Below are positions 62,604 to 64,000 of a stretch of DNA of 64,000 nucleotides, one piece after another; the first letter of the stretch is position 1; every line of letters starts with the position of its first letter. The position numbers and the translations under genes are program-made. The stretch is from contig NZ_VJXX01000001.1 in assembly GCF_009377195.2 (NCBI RefSeq), forward strand, positions 1,240,001-1,304,000. The letters run 5' to 3'. This stretch comes from Arthrobacter bussei. Its GTDB lineage: Bacteria; Actinomycetota; Actinomycetes; Actinomycetales; Micrococcaceae. The notes under the pieces are model-generated. The model saw nothing but the letters and a program-made list of their open reading frames with translations. It did no database searches and had not been told where the DNA came from.

Positions 62604-63275
62604 CTACAGCGCCACGAGCGCGTCGATGATCTCGTAGGTCTCCGTCCGCGTGGTGTAGTCCACCCGCACGTCGATCAGCCGGATGGTGCCGGTGGCGTCG
62701 GCCACGACCACCGTGGGGAACGGGATGGCTGCAGTGCTGTCCATGTTGCTCCCCGCCACGTCGATACCGAGGGCCTCCCGGGCCAGCAGCGACTCCGCGC
62801 TGGGGGTCGTCACGATGCCGAGGTGCGCTGCGAGCGCGTTGCCATCGTCGGAGTACAGCTCGAAATGCAATCCGGCCTGGCGCCCTCCTCGCGCGGCCAC
62901 GTCCGGCGCCTGCGGGCTGACCGCGATCAGTCGGGTCCCGAAAGCCTCGACCACGGGCCGCAGCTCCCGCTGGTAGGTCTTGAGCGCGATACTGCAGTAC
63001 GGACACCAGGACCCGCGGTAGAAGACGATGATCGCGGCGGCGGCATCGAGCACCGTGGACAGGGTCACGGCCCGGCCGGCGGCGTCATGCAGGACCGCAT
63101 CCGGGAGCCGATCACCCACGCGGGCGATCCCTGCCGGCAGTCCTGCGCGGCGGAGGTCCTCCTGCTCGCGGGCGAAGACCGCGGCGAGTTCCGGCCCCAC
63201 CCGTGCCTCGAACTCCGGCCTGTATCCGTCGACCTGAGACGCGATGGTGCGCGTGAACGCCGGTATCTGCTTCAT
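62604..63275 (-). CDS. Peroxiredoxin-like (AhpC/TSA) protein
   Basis: A 223-residue thioredoxin-fold peroxiredoxin. The active-site loop is YRGSWCPYCS with a CxxC pair, in the Prx-like2 style, then SPQAPD and the C-terminal FPTVVVADATGTIRLID. It would reduce peroxides with a thiol donor. The ATG at 63275 follows GGAGGG with a 5-base gap. Confidence 0.9.
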   Translation of the reverse strand: MKQIPAFTRTIASQVDGYRPEFEARVGPELAAVFAREQEDLRRAGLPAGIARVGDRLPDAVLHDAAGRAVTLSTVLDAAAAIIVFYRGSWCPYCSIALKTYQRELRPVVEAFGTRLIAVSPQAPDVAARGGRQAGLHFELYSDDGNALAAHLGIVTTPSAESLLAREALGIDVAGSNMDSTAAIPFPTVVVADATGTIRLIDVRVDYTTRTETYEIIDALVAL

Positions 63276-63511
63276 GGTTCCCTCCAGCACAACCCGTCGC
63301 GGGTGCCTCCAACCGCGACAGGACCATTGTGGGCCAGGACACACCAAAAGCACAGCGGTACCGGGCCTCACCGCGCCGTGCCGGTGCTGCGCGCTGCAGG
63401 AGGCACTGCGCCGGACCTGCACCAATCCTTCGGCAGAATTCGGGGTGATCGCACCCCGTGGCGTGTAGGCCGCGGGAGAATGGAAGCAGTCCACGAGGAC
63501 GGACGACCGGC

Positions 63512-63605
63512 GGTGACCGCCGGGCGACAAAGGCAAACCCGGCGTGAGCCGGGGACGCAAAGCCACGGGACCCACGCGGTCAGCCGGGCTACCGAACCAG
63601 CGAGG
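63512..63605 (+). ncRNA. Cyclic-di-GMP-I (GEMM) riboswitch
   Basis: The block shows the hallmark of the GEMM-I aptamer: AAAGGCAAACC, a hairpin with a GTGA tetraloop, GGGGACGCAAAGCC, and downstream CGGGCTACCGA, in the same order as the Vibrio Vc2 aptamer. GCAAACC and ACGCAAAGCC carry the conserved ligand-binding and tetraloop-receptor bases. It ends 10 bases before the ATG, so translation or elongation of the secreted-protein gene responds to c-di-GMP. Confidence 0.95.
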
Positions 63606-63614
63606 TACCCCCCC

Positions 63615-64000
63615 ATGAGCATCCTCCCCGCCCAACCCCTCCCGCCCGGAACGCTCCACGGCGCCACCCGGATCCTCCTGCTCCTCACCGCGATGGCCGT
63701 GCTGATGGTGGGCCTCACGCCTCCTCCGGCCGGCGCCGCGGCGACGATCACGCTGAGTGGCTCCGCCGGGACAGCCGGTGCCGAAGTCACCGTGACGGGT
63801 GCGGGCTTCCCCAAGCGCACGAAGGGGACCGTCGTCGCCGGCACCAGCCGCGTCGCCGTCACGACGACGTCCACAGGCACCCTCCAGGTGTCGATCGTGC
63901 CCGGGGGTTCGGGAACGGTGACCATCAGCGCAGCGGTCGGCAGCACCGCGGCCTCCGCCGGGTACACCGTCCTCGCGGCGGCGCCCGGGACCGACTCCGC
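63615..64000 (+). CDS. Secreted protein with IPT/TIG-like domain (partial)
   Basis: The first 128 codons of a gene that runs off the window. A Sec signal (RILLLLTAMAVLMVGLTPPP then AGAAA) is followed by a repeat rich in Thr/Ser/Val/Gly: TITLSGSAGTAGAEVTVTG, FPKRTKGTVVAGTSRV, resembling an IPT/TIG immunoglobulin-like fold. GAGGT lies 7 bases before the ATG. The riboswitch places it under c-di-GMP control, so it may be a cell-surface or biofilm factor. Confidence 0.8.
   Translation, partial: MSILPAQPLPPGTLHGATRILLLLTAMAVLMVGLTPPPAGAAATITLSGSAGTAGAEVTVTGAGFPKRTKGTVVAGTSRVAVTTTSTGTLQVSIVPGGSGTVTISAAVGSTAASAGYTVLAAAPGTDS

Overview
The window is about 64 kb of very GC-rich DNA with GTG and TTG starts, DtxR/IdeR-type iron boxes, a Zur-type box and actinobacterial families (DUF6480, AztD, BASS, YihY, MASE1). 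It looks like the chromosome of an actinobacterium, most likely an Arthrobacter-like member of the Micrococcaceae; the genus is an inference. Gene density is high. I saw no IS element, prophage, CRISPR array, rRNA or tRNA.

Left part (1-31 kb). The window opens in the 3' end of a lipid kinase gene. It is followed by an M23 peptidase gene whose leader can fold into a clean H-type pseudoknot, and by a siderophore-uptake operon (two FecCD permeases, an ATPase, a siderophore-interacting reductase) behind an iron box. A siderophore-binding lipoprotein with its own iron box lies 14 kb away. Between them are redox and stress genes: a Xi-class GST, a YihY membrane protein, an epimerase, a MASE1 histidine kinase, a zinc alcohol dehydrogenase, an XRE regulator, a tandem STAS-like protein, a dihydrolipoamide dehydrogenase-like flavoprotein, a GNAT protein, a BASS transporter and several small proteins. 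Then come a M14 peptidase, YchJ, a quinone reductase, a GDPD-like protein, a RimK-like ATP-grasp ligase and an AbgT/M20 pair.

Middle part (31-51 kb). An ABC-F protein precedes a guanidinium exporter of the SMR family under a guanidine-III riboswitch. A divergent pair of genes shares an unrecognised N-terminal domain, one member fused to GAF. TerC, an alcohol dehydrogenase, an aldo/keto reductase, a SnoaL/NCS1 permease/cyclase operon, two SDRs, a Spl/GH26/DUF2071 cluster and a zinc-uptake operon (aztD-znuA-znuC-znuB, Zur box on the promoter) follow.

Right part (51-64 kb). A second divergent pair of the same unrecognised-domain-plus-GAF proteins is followed by small genes, an OhrR-like MarR regulator, a uracil-DNA-glycosylase-like gene, a sugar-catabolic cluster under a LacI regulator with a visible operator, a VOC protein and a peroxiredoxin. 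The window ends in a secreted protein gene behind a cyclic-di-GMP-I riboswitch.

The most promising undescribed element is the N-terminal domain (Trp, Tyr, GG, YLxG, DL, AVNEL) found in four proteins arranged as two divergent gene pairs. The pseudoknot leader is the next best. Two riboswitches, a Zur box, two iron boxes and a LacI operator give a window with many readable regulatory circuits.
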